From Paraglaciecola arctica (GTDB lineage: Bacteria > Pseudomonadota > Gammaproteobacteria > Enterobacterales > Alteromonadaceae), in the NCBI GenBank assembly GCA_003232445.1, contig QIJM01000037.1, positions 1-13,047 on the forward strand: a stretch of DNA of 13,047 bases, read 5' to 3'. Below the pieces are notes generated by a model. That model did no database searches. It was not told the origin of the DNA and was given only the letters and a program-made list of their open reading frames with translations. Every line of letters starts with the position of its first letter. Position 1 is the first letter of the stretch. The position numbers and the translations under genes are program-made. Shown piece after piece: positions 1 to 7,550 of the stretch.

Positions 1-231
1 CGTGGTGGCGCTAAAAAGCGTCCATTTTATCAAGTAGTGGTTGCAGACAGTCGTCGTTCACGCGATGGTCGTTTTATTGAAAATATTGGTTTTTTCAATC
101 CAACTGCAATGGGTCAAGAAGAGCGTTTACGCTTGGATTTAGGCCGTGTTGAGCATTGGGTTGGGGTAGGCGCAGGCTTATCTGACCGTGTTGCACGCTT
201 GGTAAAAGATGCACAGAAGGCAGCTGCTTAA
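1..231 (+). CDS. rpsP: 30S ribosomal protein S16, 5'-truncated by window edge
   Basis: Small-subunit ribosomal protein bS16, which binds 16S rRNA and helps assemble the 30S 5' domain. Reading from base 1 in frame 1 gives 76 residues ending at TAA 229-231. The reading starts at RGGAKKRPFYQ, which aligns with residue 8 onward of E. coli S16, so about seven residues and the start codon lie outside the window. Conserved blocks seen are KKRPFYQVVVADSR, GRFIENIGFFNP and the RLDLGRVEHWVGVGA stretch, followed by a short basic/alanine-rich tail. An internal ATG at 37 is only Met-like reading of a GTG inside the conserved core and is not a start. It is the first gene of the usual rpsP-rimM-trmD-rplS operon, 27 bases before rimM. 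Identification is secure. Confidence 0.97.
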   Translation, partial: RGGAKKRPFYQVVVADSRRSRDGRFIENIGFFNPTAMGQEERLRLDLGRVEHWVGVGAGLSDRVARLVKDAQKAAA

Positions 232-258
232 TTGCAGTTGCAAAAAAGGGTTTAAGAA

Positions 259-789
259 ATGAGTCTTGCGTCTGACACATTAGTGATTGGCATAATTGGC
301 GCACCTTACGGTGTTAAAGGTTGGGTCAAAATCACCTCTTATACCCACGATTTAGACGGCGTGTTTGCTTACACTCCTTGGCTTTTGGGTCAAGTGCAAG
401 AAGGCAACGAGTATGTCGTAGACCAGTGGCGAACCCACAATAAAGGTTTAGTTGCCAAACTGGTTGGGGTGGAAGATCGAGACGATGCTGAACGCATCAA
501 AAATCTTGAGATTTCTATCAAAGCAGCAATGCTACCTGAATTAGATGACAGCGATGTTTATTGGCGTGAGTTGGTTGGCATGCAAGTGGTTACCGATAAA
601 GGTTACAACTTGGGTGTGGTTAAAGAGTTATTTGAAACGGGTGCTAATGATGTGTTGTTAGTCAAAGCCAATTTGAATGACGCTTTTGGTCAAAAAGAAC
701 GCATGGTTCCATATTTGTTAGATCAAGTGATTAAGCAAGTGGATCGGCAGGCGAAAACGGTCACAGTGGATTGGGATCCTGCATTTTAA
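259..789 (+). CDS. rimM: Ribosome maturation factor RimM (16S rRNA processing)
   Basis: Assembly factor that binds ribosomal protein S19 and helps mature the 3' (head) domain of the 30S subunit. The protein has 176 residues, close to the usual 170-180. The N-terminal RimM domain (about 7-92) opens with the GAPYGVKGWVKI glycine motif. The C-terminal PRC-barrel domain (about 98-175) begins with the family's YWRELVGMQV motif and contains the conserved ETGANDVLLV turn. The ATG at 259 follows AAGGG at 246-250 with 8 bases between. The stop codon TAA 787-789 shares its last base with the trmD ATG, so the two are probably translationally coupled. Location is cytoplasmic. No oddities seen. Confidence 0.97.
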   Translation: MSLASDTLVIGIIGAPYGVKGWVKITSYTHDLDGVFAYTPWLLGQVQEGNEYVVDQWRTHNKGLVAKLVGVEDRDDAERIKNLEISIKAAMLPELDDSDVYWRELVGMQVVTDKGYNLGVVKELFETGANDVLLVKANLNDAFGQKERMVPYLLDQVIKQVDRQAKTVTVDWDPAF

Positions 790-1568
790 TGCAAGAGCCT
801 AGTCGGGAACCGAGTCGTTGGTATGCTGTTATTAGTCTGTTTCCAGAAATGTTCCAGACTTTTACCCAGCAGGGAGTAGTAGGGCGAGCCGTAAGAAACG
901 GATTGTTACAAGTAGAGTGTTTTAATCCAAGAGACTTTACTCACGACAAACATCGCACTGTTGACGACCGACCATACGGTGGTGGGCCTGGTATGCTGAT
1001 GATGGTTCAGCCATTAAAAGACGCTATTCTGGCAGCCAAGCAGGCTGCAGGAAGAAAAACAAAAGTGATTTACCTTTCTCCCCAAGGGAAAAAGCTGGAT
1101 CAAGCAGGAGTGAAACAGCTTTCTGAAAATGAAAGTTTGATTCTAGTAGCTGGCCGATATGAAGGTATCGACGAACGGGTAATACAAACACAAGTTGACG
1201 AGGAATGGTCAGTGGGTGATTACGTGTTAAGTGGCGGCGAATTGCCTGCGATGATCTTAATGGATGCAGTTTCAAGGTTTGTACCCGGTGTGTTAGGGCA
1301 TGAACAGTCTGCCGAGCAAGACTCTTTTAGTCATGGCTTATTAGATTGTCCGCACTATACTCGGCCAGAAAACTTGGATGGTGAGCTTGTTCCTAAGGTG
1401 TTGTTAAGTGGTGATCACGAAAAAATCAGACAGTGGCGGTTACAACAGTCGTTAGGTAGAACCTGGCAACGACGCCCTGAATTATTAAACGATTTAGCTC
1501 TGACTGAGGAGCAGCAAAAGTTGTTAGATTTATTTCTACAAAGTTTGCCGCAGCATAATGACAGTTAA
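789..1568 (+). CDS. trmD: tRNA (guanine-N1-)-methyltransferase TrmD
   Basis: SAM-dependent enzyme that methylates N1 of G37 in tRNAs reading CUN, CCN and CGG codons, preventing +1 frameshifts; it works as a dimer with a trefoil-knot SAM site. The 259-residue product matches E. coli TrmD nearly end to end with an offset of 9. Conserved blocks are SLFPEMF (15-22), RDFTHDKHRTVDDRPYGGGPGM (48-69), YLSPQGKKLDQ, GRYEGIDERV (122-131) and the knot stretch GDYVLSGGELP (143-153). R163 and D178 align with E. coli R154 and the catalytic D169. The start is ATG 789, overlapping the rimM stop by one base; a TTG at 771 in the same frame is less likely. No Met exists at the E. coli start position (tryptophan-tyrosine is read there), so the protein carries nine extra N-terminal residues. 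Confidence 0.97.
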   Translation: MQEPSREPSRWYAVISLFPEMFQTFTQQGVVGRAVRNGLLQVECFNPRDFTHDKHRTVDDRPYGGGPGMLMMVQPLKDAILAAKQAAGRKTKVIYLSPQGKKLDQAGVKQLSENESLILVAGRYEGIDERVIQTQVDEEWSVGDYVLSGGELPAMILMDAVSRFVPGVLGHEQSAEQDSFSHGLLDCPHYTRPENLDGELVPKVLLSGDHEKIRQWRLQQSLGRTWQRRPELLNDLALTEEQQKLLDLFLQSLPQHNDS

Positions 1569-1587
1569 TCTAAAATGAGAGGATATG

Positions 1588-1947
1588 ATGAGTAAAGTAA
1601 ATCAAGATATCATCAAGAAAATTGAAGAAGCGCAGCTAAAAACTGACGTCCCAGCATTCAGTGCCGGTGACACAGTAGTTGTGCAAGTACGCGTTAAGGA
1701 AGGCGAAAAAGAACGTCTTCAGGCTTACGAAGGCGTTGTAATCGCTAAACGTAACCGTGGCCTACACTCTGCTTTTACAGTTCGTAAGATTTCTAACGGC
1801 GAAGGTGTTGAGCGTATATTCCAAACACACAGCCCGGCAATCAGTTCTATTGAAGTGAAACGTCGTGGTGCTGTTCGTCGCGCTAAACTTTATTACTTGC
1901 GTGAACGCTCTGGTCGTTCTGCACGTATCAAAGAAAAGCTAGGTTAA
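1588..1947 (+). CDS. rplS: 50S ribosomal protein L19
   Basis: Large-subunit ribosomal protein bL19, located at the 30S-50S interface. The 119-residue product has the expected length and the conserved stretches GDTVVVQVRV, YEGVVIAKRNRGLHSAF, ISNGEGVERIFQTHSP and KRRGAVRRAKLYYLRERSG. Two adjacent ATGs occur (1585 and 1588). The purine-rich GAGAGGA at 1577-1583 leaves only one base to the first but four to the second, and the second gives the normal MSK-type N-terminus, so 1588 was chosen. It is the last gene of the rpsP operon, 19 bases after trmD, and is followed by a strong terminator at 1981-2003. Confidence 0.97.
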   Translation: MSKVNQDIIKKIEEAQLKTDVPAFSAGDTVVVQVRVKEGEKERLQAYEGVVIAKRNRGLHSAFTVRKISNGEGVERIFQTHSPAISSIEVKRRGAVRRAKLYYLRERSGRSARIKEKLG

Positions 1948-1980
1948 TTTAATTTTTGCGTTACCGTTAACTTATAAGAA

Positions 1981-2003
1981 AACCCGCCTTCTGGCGGGTT
2001 TTT
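1981..2003. terminator. Rho-independent terminator, probably bidirectional
   Basis: A perfect 8-bp stem, AACCCGCC (1981-1988) with GGCGGGTT (1993-2000) around a TTCT loop, runs directly into TTT at 2001-2003, giving five T's from the stem end. It lies 33 bases after the rplS stop. Read on the minus strand, the same stem is followed by TTTTC, and the dihydropyrimidinase stop (2031-2033) lies 28 bases before it, so it probably ends both converging transcripts. Confidence 0.92.
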
Positions 2004-2030
2004 GCTGTTAGGATGGGTTGGTATTATACG

Positions 2031-3476
2031 TTACTTTGCGCGTGTTACACCTTGTGGCTCGTTAAGAGCGGTGTGTGTCTTCATTGCATCAAAGGTGCTG
2101 CCATAAGCTGGACGTTTAACATTTTTTCCTGCTCCTTTTATTGTACGTAATTCGCCATTTGTCCAAACTAACTTTCCTTGGCTCAATGTATGTACCGCAA
2201 CACCTTTTACTGTACGACCCTCAAAAATATTAAAATCGATATTCTGATGATGGGTTTTTGCTGAAATAGTACGGCTGCCATTGGCATCCCACAACACAAT
2301 GTCAGCATCAGCATCAACTGTAATTGAACCTTTACGTGGGTAGATATTAAAGATTTTAGCGGCATTAGTTGATGTGACCGCAACAAATTCGTTAGGGGTA
2401 AGTTTGCCAGAGGCTACACCAGAGTCCCACAATACAGACATCCTATCTTCTATGCCCGCAGTGCCATTAGGGATCATGCTGAAGTCGTCTTTGCCCGCCG
2501 CTTTTTGATCAGCGCAGAAACAGCAGTGATCTGTGGCAGTGGTTTGCAAGTTACCAGATTGCAAGCCTTTCCATAATGCATCCTGATGTTTCTTCGCACG
2601 AAAAGGCGGGCTCATGACATGCGCTGCAGCATAATTCCAATCTTCATTTTGATAGACTGATTCATCAATTTCTAAATGCCCAGCCAATACTTCACCATAT
2701 ACTCGTTGACCCTCATTTCTGGCTCTAATGATGGCCTGTAATGACTCTTCACAAGATACGTGTACACAATATAGCGGTACGTTTAATGTTTCGGCGATAC
2801 GAATGGCTCTATTCGCGGCTTCACCTTCAACGCTGGCAGGGCGGGATAACGGATGGCCTTCTGGTCCGGTTATGCCCCTTTCTAAAATCTTTTTCTGTAA
2901 GTGAAACACTAAATCGCCATTTTCTGCATGTACAGTGGGCATTGCACCTAATTCAAGGCAACGAGAAAAGCTGTTAACCAAGGTTTCATCTTCACACATG
3001 ATGGCATTTTTATAGGCCATAAAGTGTTTAAAACTATTAATCCCATGTTCATGCACTAAAGTGCCCATGTCTTTATAAACGGATTCGTCCCACCAGGTAA
3101 TGGCGACGTGAAAGCTATAATCAGTGGCAGATTTTTGCGCCCAATCCATCCATTGATGATAGGCCTCCATAATAGGTTGTTGAGGGCTGGGAATAACAAA
3201 GTCTATGATAGATGTTGTACCACCAGCCGCGCCTGCGCTGGTGCCGGTAAAAAAGTCTTCACTGGCAACTGTGCCCATAAAAGGCAATTGCATATGAGTG
3301 TGGGGGTCGATGCCGCCTGGCATAACTAACAGATCACCTGCATCCACTACTTCGCACCCAGCCGGCACATCGAGGTTTTCACCTATAGCTTGAATTTTAC
3401 CTTCAGCACAGTAAACATCTGCTCTGTAGCTAAGATCAGCGGTGACAACTGTTCCACCTTTGATAAGAATTGACAT
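2031..3476 (-). CDS. hydA: Dihydropyrimidinase (hydantoinase family)
   Basis: Second enzyme of reductive pyrimidine breakdown: hydrolytic ring opening of 5,6-dihydrouracil or dihydrothymine to N-carbamoyl-beta-alanine or N-carbamoyl-beta-aminoisobutyrate. The 481-residue amidohydrolase-fold protein carries the full binuclear metal site: H59 and H61 (DPHTH), K150 as the likely carbamylated lysine (SFKHFMAYK), H183, H239 and D316, nearly the same numbers as in Bacillus D-hydantoinases; Y155 matches their substrate-binding tyrosine. ATG 3476 was chosen because GAGAG lies 8 bases upstream; an upstream in-frame TTG at 3491 is inside that ribosome-binding region. It is encoded opposite to the rest of the pathway, 112 bases downstream of the LysR gene. 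Family members on other cyclic amides (D-hydantoinase) cannot be excluded by sequence alone, but the neighbours make dihydropyrimidines the clear choice. Cytoplasmic, expected tetramer. Confidence 0.95.
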   Translation of the reverse strand: MSILIKGGTVVTADLSYRADVYCAEGKIQAIGENLDVPAGCEVVDAGDLLVMPGGIDPHTHMQLPFMGTVASEDFFTGTSAGAAGGTTSIIDFVIPSPQQPIMEAYHQWMDWAQKSATDYSFHVAITWWDESVYKDMGTLVHEHGINSFKHFMAYKNAIMCEDETLVNSFSRCLELGAMPTVHAENGDLVFHLQKKILERGITGPEGHPLSRPASVEGEAANRAIRIAETLNVPLYCVHVSCEESLQAIIRARNEGQRVYGEVLAGHLEIDESVYQNEDWNYAAAHVMSPPFRAKKHQDALWKGLQSGNLQTTATDHCCFCADQKAAGKDDFSMIPNGTAGIEDRMSVLWDSGVASGKLTPNEFVAVTSTNAAKIFNIYPRKGSITVDADADIVLWDANGSRTISAKTHHQNIDFNIFEGRTVKGVAVHTLSQGKLVWTNGELRTIKGAGKNVKRPAYGSTFDAMKTHTALNEPQGVTRAK

Positions 3477-3511
3477 CTTTGATACTCTCAATTTAATTTT
3501 GTCTGTGAGAC

Positions 3512-3553
3512 ATGTTCGATTATTAATCGTAGAATTTCAAGTGACTTTGTCAG
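3512..3553 (-). promoter_or_regulatory. Candidate dihydropyrimidinase promoter with overlapping dyad
   Basis: In the 112-base gap between the LysR gene and dihydropyrimidinase, the minus strand reads CTGACA (3553-3548) and TACGAT (3531-3526) with a 16-base spacer, matching sigma-70 consensus at 5/6 and 4/6 positions. A perfect odd dyad CGATTA-T-TAATCG at 3517-3529 overlaps the -10 box, and a second dyad TGAC-TTT-GTCA at 3542-3552 overlaps the -35. This layout would suit an operator for repression or regulated activation. Promoter matches by eye are weak evidence, and read-through from the LysR gene is also possible. Confidence 0.4.
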
Positions 3554-3588
3554 TTGATGCCCACTCAAACGAGTAAACTTATTAAAGA

Positions 3589-4539
3589 TCAACTGTGCTC
3601 ATGTTCATCTGCACTTTGAACATTAATTGCTTTTAAGAAGGTTTCTAATACTAAGTTAGGTCTTGTGCCTTTGCGCAGTACAATTTGATATTCAGTGGCA
3701 AAGTTGAATTTTTGCGGACATAACGCGCGCATTTGTCCCGACAACACCCAGCGTTTCGCGTAATGAGTGGGTAAATACCCCACAAAACAACCGGTTAATA
3801 TAAGGAACGCAACGCCTTCACGATCTGTTGCTGTGGCGGTTGTGTTCAGATTCTGATAGTGACTACGTGTTTTGGCCGTCTGTGCATAACTAGGCGCGAC
3901 TGCTTCATATTTGTTGATTTTCTCAGTGGTTAAATCACTATCCTCGGCATTAAATAAGGGATGTTGATAATTGCAGTAAAGTAACGATCCTTCAGTGTAT
4001 AGCTTCGAATGTTCTAGTCCAGGTAAAGGTCGTAAATCAGGCACTACACCTACATGCAGGCCTCCATCTAATACATAACGTTCGATTTCGTTAGGTGGGA
4101 TCATACGTATGTTGATTTCTACTTCCGATCCTTCACTTTTTAATGCTTTGAGTGCTTTAGATACACGCATATGCTCGAGAGTGACTAAATTGTCGGTAAT
4201 ACCAATATTTAATTCTCCTGTTAGCTTTGCATGTATTGTGTTTATTTGGGTTCGAAAGTTCTCCAAAGACGTCACCAACTGTTGGCTAGCCTGATAAACC
4301 AGTTTTCCTTCGTCTGTTAGGGAAAATCCCGCCCTTCCTCGCTGACATAATCGTAGTCCTAACCTTTCTTCAAGGTCAGCCATACTGATACTAATCGCAG
4401 ATCGACTTATATTAAGTTCAACCTGTGCAGCCGAAAAGCCACCACATTCCACTACAGTTCTGAATATTCTAAGCAGGCGGATATCGAAATTACTCAGTTG
4501 GGACACGAGTTTTTGTTTATGTGGGATGTTTTTTGTCAT
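3589..4539 (-). CDS. LysR-family transcriptional regulator of the pyrimidine/beta-alanine cluster
   Basis: A 316-residue LysR-type regulator, normal length for the family. The N-terminal winged helix-turn-helix (about residues 18-77) includes FDIRLLRIFRTVVECGGFSA, NISRSAISISMADLEERLG and GFSLTDEG; the remainder (about 100-300) is the two-lobed inducer-binding domain. It is transcribed divergently from the aminotransferase gene across a 120-base region, the classic layout in which a LysR protein controls its neighbour and itself. The pairing LysR / beta-alanine aminotransferase / semialdehyde dehydrogenase recalls bauR-bauA-bauC of Pseudomonas aeruginosa, where the inducer is beta-alanine; here the inducer is not known and could be a pathway intermediate. 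ATG 4539 is the only reasonable start, although no clear Shine-Dalgarno precedes it. The family call is firm; the target genes are inferred. Confidence 0.92.
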   Translation of the reverse strand: MTKNIPHKQKLVSQLSNFDIRLLRIFRTVVECGGFSAAQVELNISRSAISISMADLEERLGLRLCQRGRAGFSLTDEGKLVYQASQQLVTSLENFRTQINTIHAKLTGELNIGITDNLVTLEHMRVSKALKALKSEGSEVEINIRMIPPNEIERYVLDGGLHVGVVPDLRPLPGLEHSKLYTEGSLLYCNYQHPLFNAEDSDLTTEKINKYEAVAPSYAQTAKTRSHYQNLNTTATATDREGVAFLILTGCFVGYLPTHYAKRWVLSGQMRALCPQKFNFATEYQIVLRKGTRPNLVLETFLKAINVQSADEHEHS

Positions 4540-4547
4540 TAGTATGT

Positions 4548-4561
4548 TAAGTAATTACTTA
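4548..4561. promoter_or_regulatory. 14-bp perfect palindrome, candidate operator
   Basis: TAAGTAATTACTTA equals its own reverse complement. It sits 8 bases upstream of the LysR ATG, just downstream of that gene's best candidate promoter, a position suited to autorepression. The half-site TTACTTA recurs at 4614-4620, and TTACTCA occurs at 4633-4639, nearer the aminotransferase start. It is not the textbook T-N11-A LysR box, since the outer T and A are 12 bases apart. Confidence 0.45.
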
Positions 4562-4572
4562 TCTAAGCTTTA

Positions 4573-4602
4573 TTTATATTGAATTTAACAAACCATTCAC
4601 AA
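4573..4602 (-). promoter_or_regulatory. Candidate promoter of the LysR gene
   Basis: On the minus strand TTGTGA (4602-4597; 4/6 to TTGACA) and TATAAA (4578-4573; 5/6 to TATAAT) are separated by 18 bases. Transcription would start near 4566, so the palindrome at 4548-4561 would lie just after the start site. Confidence 0.4.
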
Positions 4603-4659
4603 GATGCAAGATTTACTTAATTACGCTATACCTTACTCAATAATATGAGGGAAACCTTG
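4603..4659 (+). promoter_or_regulatory. Upstream region and ribosome-binding site of the aminotransferase operon
   Basis: The best -10-like hexamer on the plus strand is TATACC at 4627-4632; its -35 position (4604-4609, ATGCAA) is poor, which fits a promoter that needs an activator. A TTACTTA element lies at 4614-4620. A clear Shine-Dalgarno, GAGGG at 4647-4651, stands 8 bases before ATG 4660 and decides that start over the in-frame ATG 4645. Confidence 0.4.
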
Positions 4660-6018
4660 ATGTCTGAACATACGAAACCATCCCATACGGATGCATTAAA
4701 TGATTTGCCCAGCCGAGAATCACTTGAAGCGTTTTGGATGCCTTATACTGGCAATCGTTATTTTAAAGATAACCCTTTAATAGTGACCAGTGCACAAGGG
4801 TGTTATTTAACCACTCAGGAAGGCAATACCATTTTTGACGGGCTGTCTGGATTGTGGTGCTGTGGTATGGGACATGGCATACCAGAAATTATTCAAGCCG
4901 TCACTAAAGGCATACAAACCCTAGATTTTTCTCCGTCATTTCAAGTGGGCAACGATCTCGCTTTTAAAACCGCAAATAAAGTGAAGGAATTAACCCCAGA
5001 CGGGTTGGATTACGTATTTTTCACCAACTCTGGCTCCGACGCTGCGGATACATCTCTCAAAATGGCACGAGCCTATTGGCGGATGAAAGGGCAGGGAACT
5101 AAAACCCGTTTTATTGGACGAACACGTGGTTATCATGGTGTTAATTATGGTGGAATGAGTGTAGGTGGTATCGGGTCAAATAAAAAATTATATGGTCAGG
5201 GCATAGAAGCCGACCACTTACCTCACACTTGTTTAGAGCAAAATAGGTTTACTAAAGGTCTGCCTGAGCATGGTGTCGAGTTGGCAGATACGTTGGAAGA
5301 TTTGGTCGCTTTGCATGATGCGTCTAATATCGCCGCCGTTATTGTGGAACCAATGTCTGGCTCAGGTGGAGTGGTGATCCCACCCAAGGGGTATTTAAAT
5401 AAGTTAAGAACAATATGTGACAAGCATGATATTTTACTTATTTTTGATGAAGTGATTACCGGTTTTGGGCGAACAGGGCATGCTTTTGGTGCTGACGCCT
5501 TTGGCGTAATACCGGATATTATGACCCTGGCAAAAGGCTTAACAAATGGCTGTGTGCCTATGGGAGCGGTGGTCAGTAGTCGTGAAATTTACCAAACTTT
5601 TATGCAACATGGCGGGTCAGAATACAATCCTGAGTTTCCACACGGTTATACTTATTCAGCACACCCGGTAGCTTGTGCCGCAGCATTGGCATCTATGGAG
5701 GTTTTTGAAAAACAAAAAATGGTTCAAAAAGTAGCTGAGTTATCACCATACTTCGAACAACAAATACACCAACTTAAAGGTCTTAAACATGTTGTAGATA
5801 TTCGTAACTTTGGTTTGGCTGGTGCGATAGAAATAGACACCTTTGGCAACGAACCTGCCAAGCGACCCTTCGAGATTTTCCGCCGCTGTTGGGACGCCGG
5901 TATGTTTGTACGATGTGGTGGCAATACTATTCAGTTGGCTCCTCCTTTTATCAGTACTAAAGAGCAGATTGACGAACTATTTAACGTGCTGAGCGACGCG
6001 ATCAATGCGACACATTAG
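4660..6018 (+). CDS. bauA: Omega-amino acid (beta-alanine):pyruvate aminotransferase
   Basis: Class III PLP aminotransferase that moves the amino group of beta-alanine, and probably beta-aminoisobutyrate, to pyruvate, giving malonate or methylmalonate semialdehyde and alanine. The 452-residue product resembles the Pseudomonas beta-alanine:pyruvate enzyme throughout. Visible features are the substrate-side HWMPYT-like FWMPYTGNR (25-33), the PLP phosphate loop NSGSDAAD (123-130), YHG (158-160), the pyridine-binding D263 in IFDEVITGFGRTG, the Schiff-base lysine K292 in LAKGLTNG, and R418 in FVRCGGNTIQ, matching the carboxylate-binding arginine of the Pseudomonas enzyme. First gene of the plus-strand catabolic operon and 27 bases before the dehydrogenase. 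Related omega-transaminases act on other amines, but gene context favours the C3/C4 beta-amino acids. Confidence 0.93.
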   Translation: MSEHTKPSHTDALNDLPSRESLEAFWMPYTGNRYFKDNPLIVTSAQGCYLTTQEGNTIFDGLSGLWCCGMGHGIPEIIQAVTKGIQTLDFSPSFQVGNDLAFKTANKVKELTPDGLDYVFFTNSGSDAADTSLKMARAYWRMKGQGTKTRFIGRTRGYHGVNYGGMSVGGIGSNKKLYGQGIEADHLPHTCLEQNRFTKGLPEHGVELADTLEDLVALHDASNIAAVIVEPMSGSGGVVIPPKGYLNKLRTICDKHDILLIFDEVITGFGRTGHAFGADAFGVIPDIMTLAKGLTNGCVPMGAVVSSREIYQTFMQHGGSEYNPEFPHGYTYSAHPVACAAALASMEVFEKQKMVQKVAELSPYFEQQIHQLKGLKHVVDIRNFGLAGAIEIDTFGNEPAKRPFEIFRRCWDAGMFVRCGGNTIQLAPPFISTKEQIDELFNVLSDAINATH

Positions 6019-6045
6019 CCAATATATAAACAGAGACAAAAACAT

Positions 6046-7536
6046 ATGTTAGAGATAAAACATTTTATTAATGGTCAGGAATCTGATGATCAGGGTCGTT
6101 ACCAGGATGTGTACAATCCTGCTACCGGTCAAGTTATAGGTAAAGTCGCACTTGGCTCTGTTGATACAGTTGAGCAAGCAATTGATTGTGCAAAGGCCGC
6201 TTTTCCGGCATGGCGGGCCACACCGCCATTAAAACGGGCTCAAGTGATGTTTCGTTTTAAACAATTGCTCGAATTGCATAAGCATGAAATCTGTCTGCTC
6301 CTTACCACTGAACACGGAAAGGTTACAGATGATGCTTTGGGAGAATTAACCCGTGGTATTGAAAATGTTGAATATGCTTGTGGCGCCCCTGAGTTGCTAA
6401 AAGGTGAACATTCTCGAAATATCGGTCCTGGTATTGACAGTTGGTCAGAGTTTCAACCTTTAGGAGTGGTCGCAGGCATTACCCCGTTTAATTTCCCTGC
6501 AATGGTGCCACTGTGGATGTATCCCATGGCTATTGTCTGTGGTAACACTTTTATCTTAAAACCATCTGAAAGGAACCCAAGCGCCCCTCTTTTTATTGGT
6601 AAATTGCTCAAAGAAGCAGGTTTGCCAGATGGTGTGTTTAATGTTGTGAATGGCGATAAAGAAGCCGTTGACGCTTTACTTCATTCTCCCGATGTAGAAG
6701 CCATTAGTTTTGTTGGCTCGACACCTATTGCGGAGTATATTTATAAAACAGGCTCTGCAAATGGCAAGAGAGTACAAGCTTTAGGTGGTGCTAAGAACCA
6801 TGCTGTGGTGATGCCTGATGCAGATATTGATAATGCTGTTAATGCGCTGATGGGAGCCGCTTATGGCTCCTGCGGTGAGCGCTGCATGGCTATTTCGGTG
6901 GCAGTTTGTGTGGGTAATAAAGTGGCTGACGAAGTGGTTGCTAAACTTTCTGCCAAGGTTAAAACCCTGCGAATTGGTTCGGGTCTGGTTGAAGGGCAAG
7001 AAATGGGTCCGGTTATTACCAAAGAGCAACTAAATCGAATTTCTGGTTTGGTCGCTCAAGGAGTAGAAGAAGGTGCAACGTTAGTTGTAGACGGTCGGGA
7101 CATTGCTGTAGAAGGTAACGAACTGGGATTTTTTCTAGGGGGATGCTTGTTTGACCATGTCCAAGGTGATATGACTATCTATCAAACTGAAATTTTTGGG
7201 CCTGTTTTATGTGTGGTACGTGTTGACTCTGTGCAGCAAGCTATGAATATGATTAACGACCATGAATATGGTAATGGTACCTGTATCTTTACCCGAGATG
7301 GAGAAGTCGCACGTTACTTCTCAGATCATATTCAAGTAGGCATGGTGGGTATTAACGTACCTTTACCTGTGCCCTCGGCCTACCATAGTTTTGGTGGATG
7401 GAAACGCTCATTGTTTGGTGACTTGTCAGCTTATGGTCCCGATGCTGTGAGATTTTATACTAGGCGTAAGACCATTACCCAAAGATGGCCATCTTCAGGG
7501 GTCAGAGAAGGCTCACAATTTGCCTTTCCTAGTTAG
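6046..7536 (+). CDS. mmsA: CoA-acylating (methyl)malonate-semialdehyde dehydrogenase
   Basis: Aldehyde dehydrogenase superfamily enzyme that oxidises malonate or methylmalonate semialdehyde with NAD+ and CoA to acetyl-CoA or propionyl-CoA plus CO2. The product has 496 residues, typical for MmsA. Seen are the ITPFNFPAMVPLWM cofactor-domain motif (145-158), LKPSERNPSA (171-180), SFVGST (221-226), the MMSDH signature QALGGAKNHAVVMPDAD (244-260) and the catalytic C280 in GSCGERCMA. The glutamate of the ELGG motif of hydrolytic aldehyde dehydrogenases is A245, as expected for the CoA-dependent subgroup. ATG 6046 has only a weak AGAGA (6032-6036) ribosome site. Its place after the aminotransferase indicates it finishes both uracil and thymine degradation; it could also serve valine catabolism. 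Confidence 0.94.
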   Translation: MLEIKHFINGQESDDQGRYQDVYNPATGQVIGKVALGSVDTVEQAIDCAKAAFPAWRATPPLKRAQVMFRFKQLLELHKHEICLLLTTEHGKVTDDALGELTRGIENVEYACGAPELLKGEHSRNIGPGIDSWSEFQPLGVVAGITPFNFPAMVPLWMYPMAIVCGNTFILKPSERNPSAPLFIGKLLKEAGLPDGVFNVVNGDKEAVDALLHSPDVEAISFVGSTPIAEYIYKTGSANGKRVQALGGAKNHAVVMPDADIDNAVNALMGAAYGSCGERCMAISVAVCVGNKVADEVVAKLSAKVKTLRIGSGLVEGQEMGPVITKEQLNRISGLVAQGVEEGATLVVDGRDIAVEGNELGFFLGGCLFDHVQGDMTIYQTEIFGPVLCVVRVDSVQQAMNMINDHEYGNGTCIFTRDGEVARYFSDHIQVGMVGINVPLPVPSAYHSFGGWKRSLFGDLSAYGPDAVRFYTRRKTITQRWPSSGVREGSQFAFPS

Positions 7537-7550
7537 TAAGAGTGTTAGGA

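Noticed and set aside
1024..1275. 83-codon minus-strand ORF within trmD.
   Set aside because: It sits opposite strongly conserved trmD knot residues and has no independent support.
3024..3044. His next to the carbamylated lysine in dihydropyrimidinase (FKHFMAYK instead of FKVFMAYK or FKMFMAYK).
   Set aside because: I recall the same His variant in other proteobacterial dihydropyrimidinases, so it is probably normal for the subgroup.
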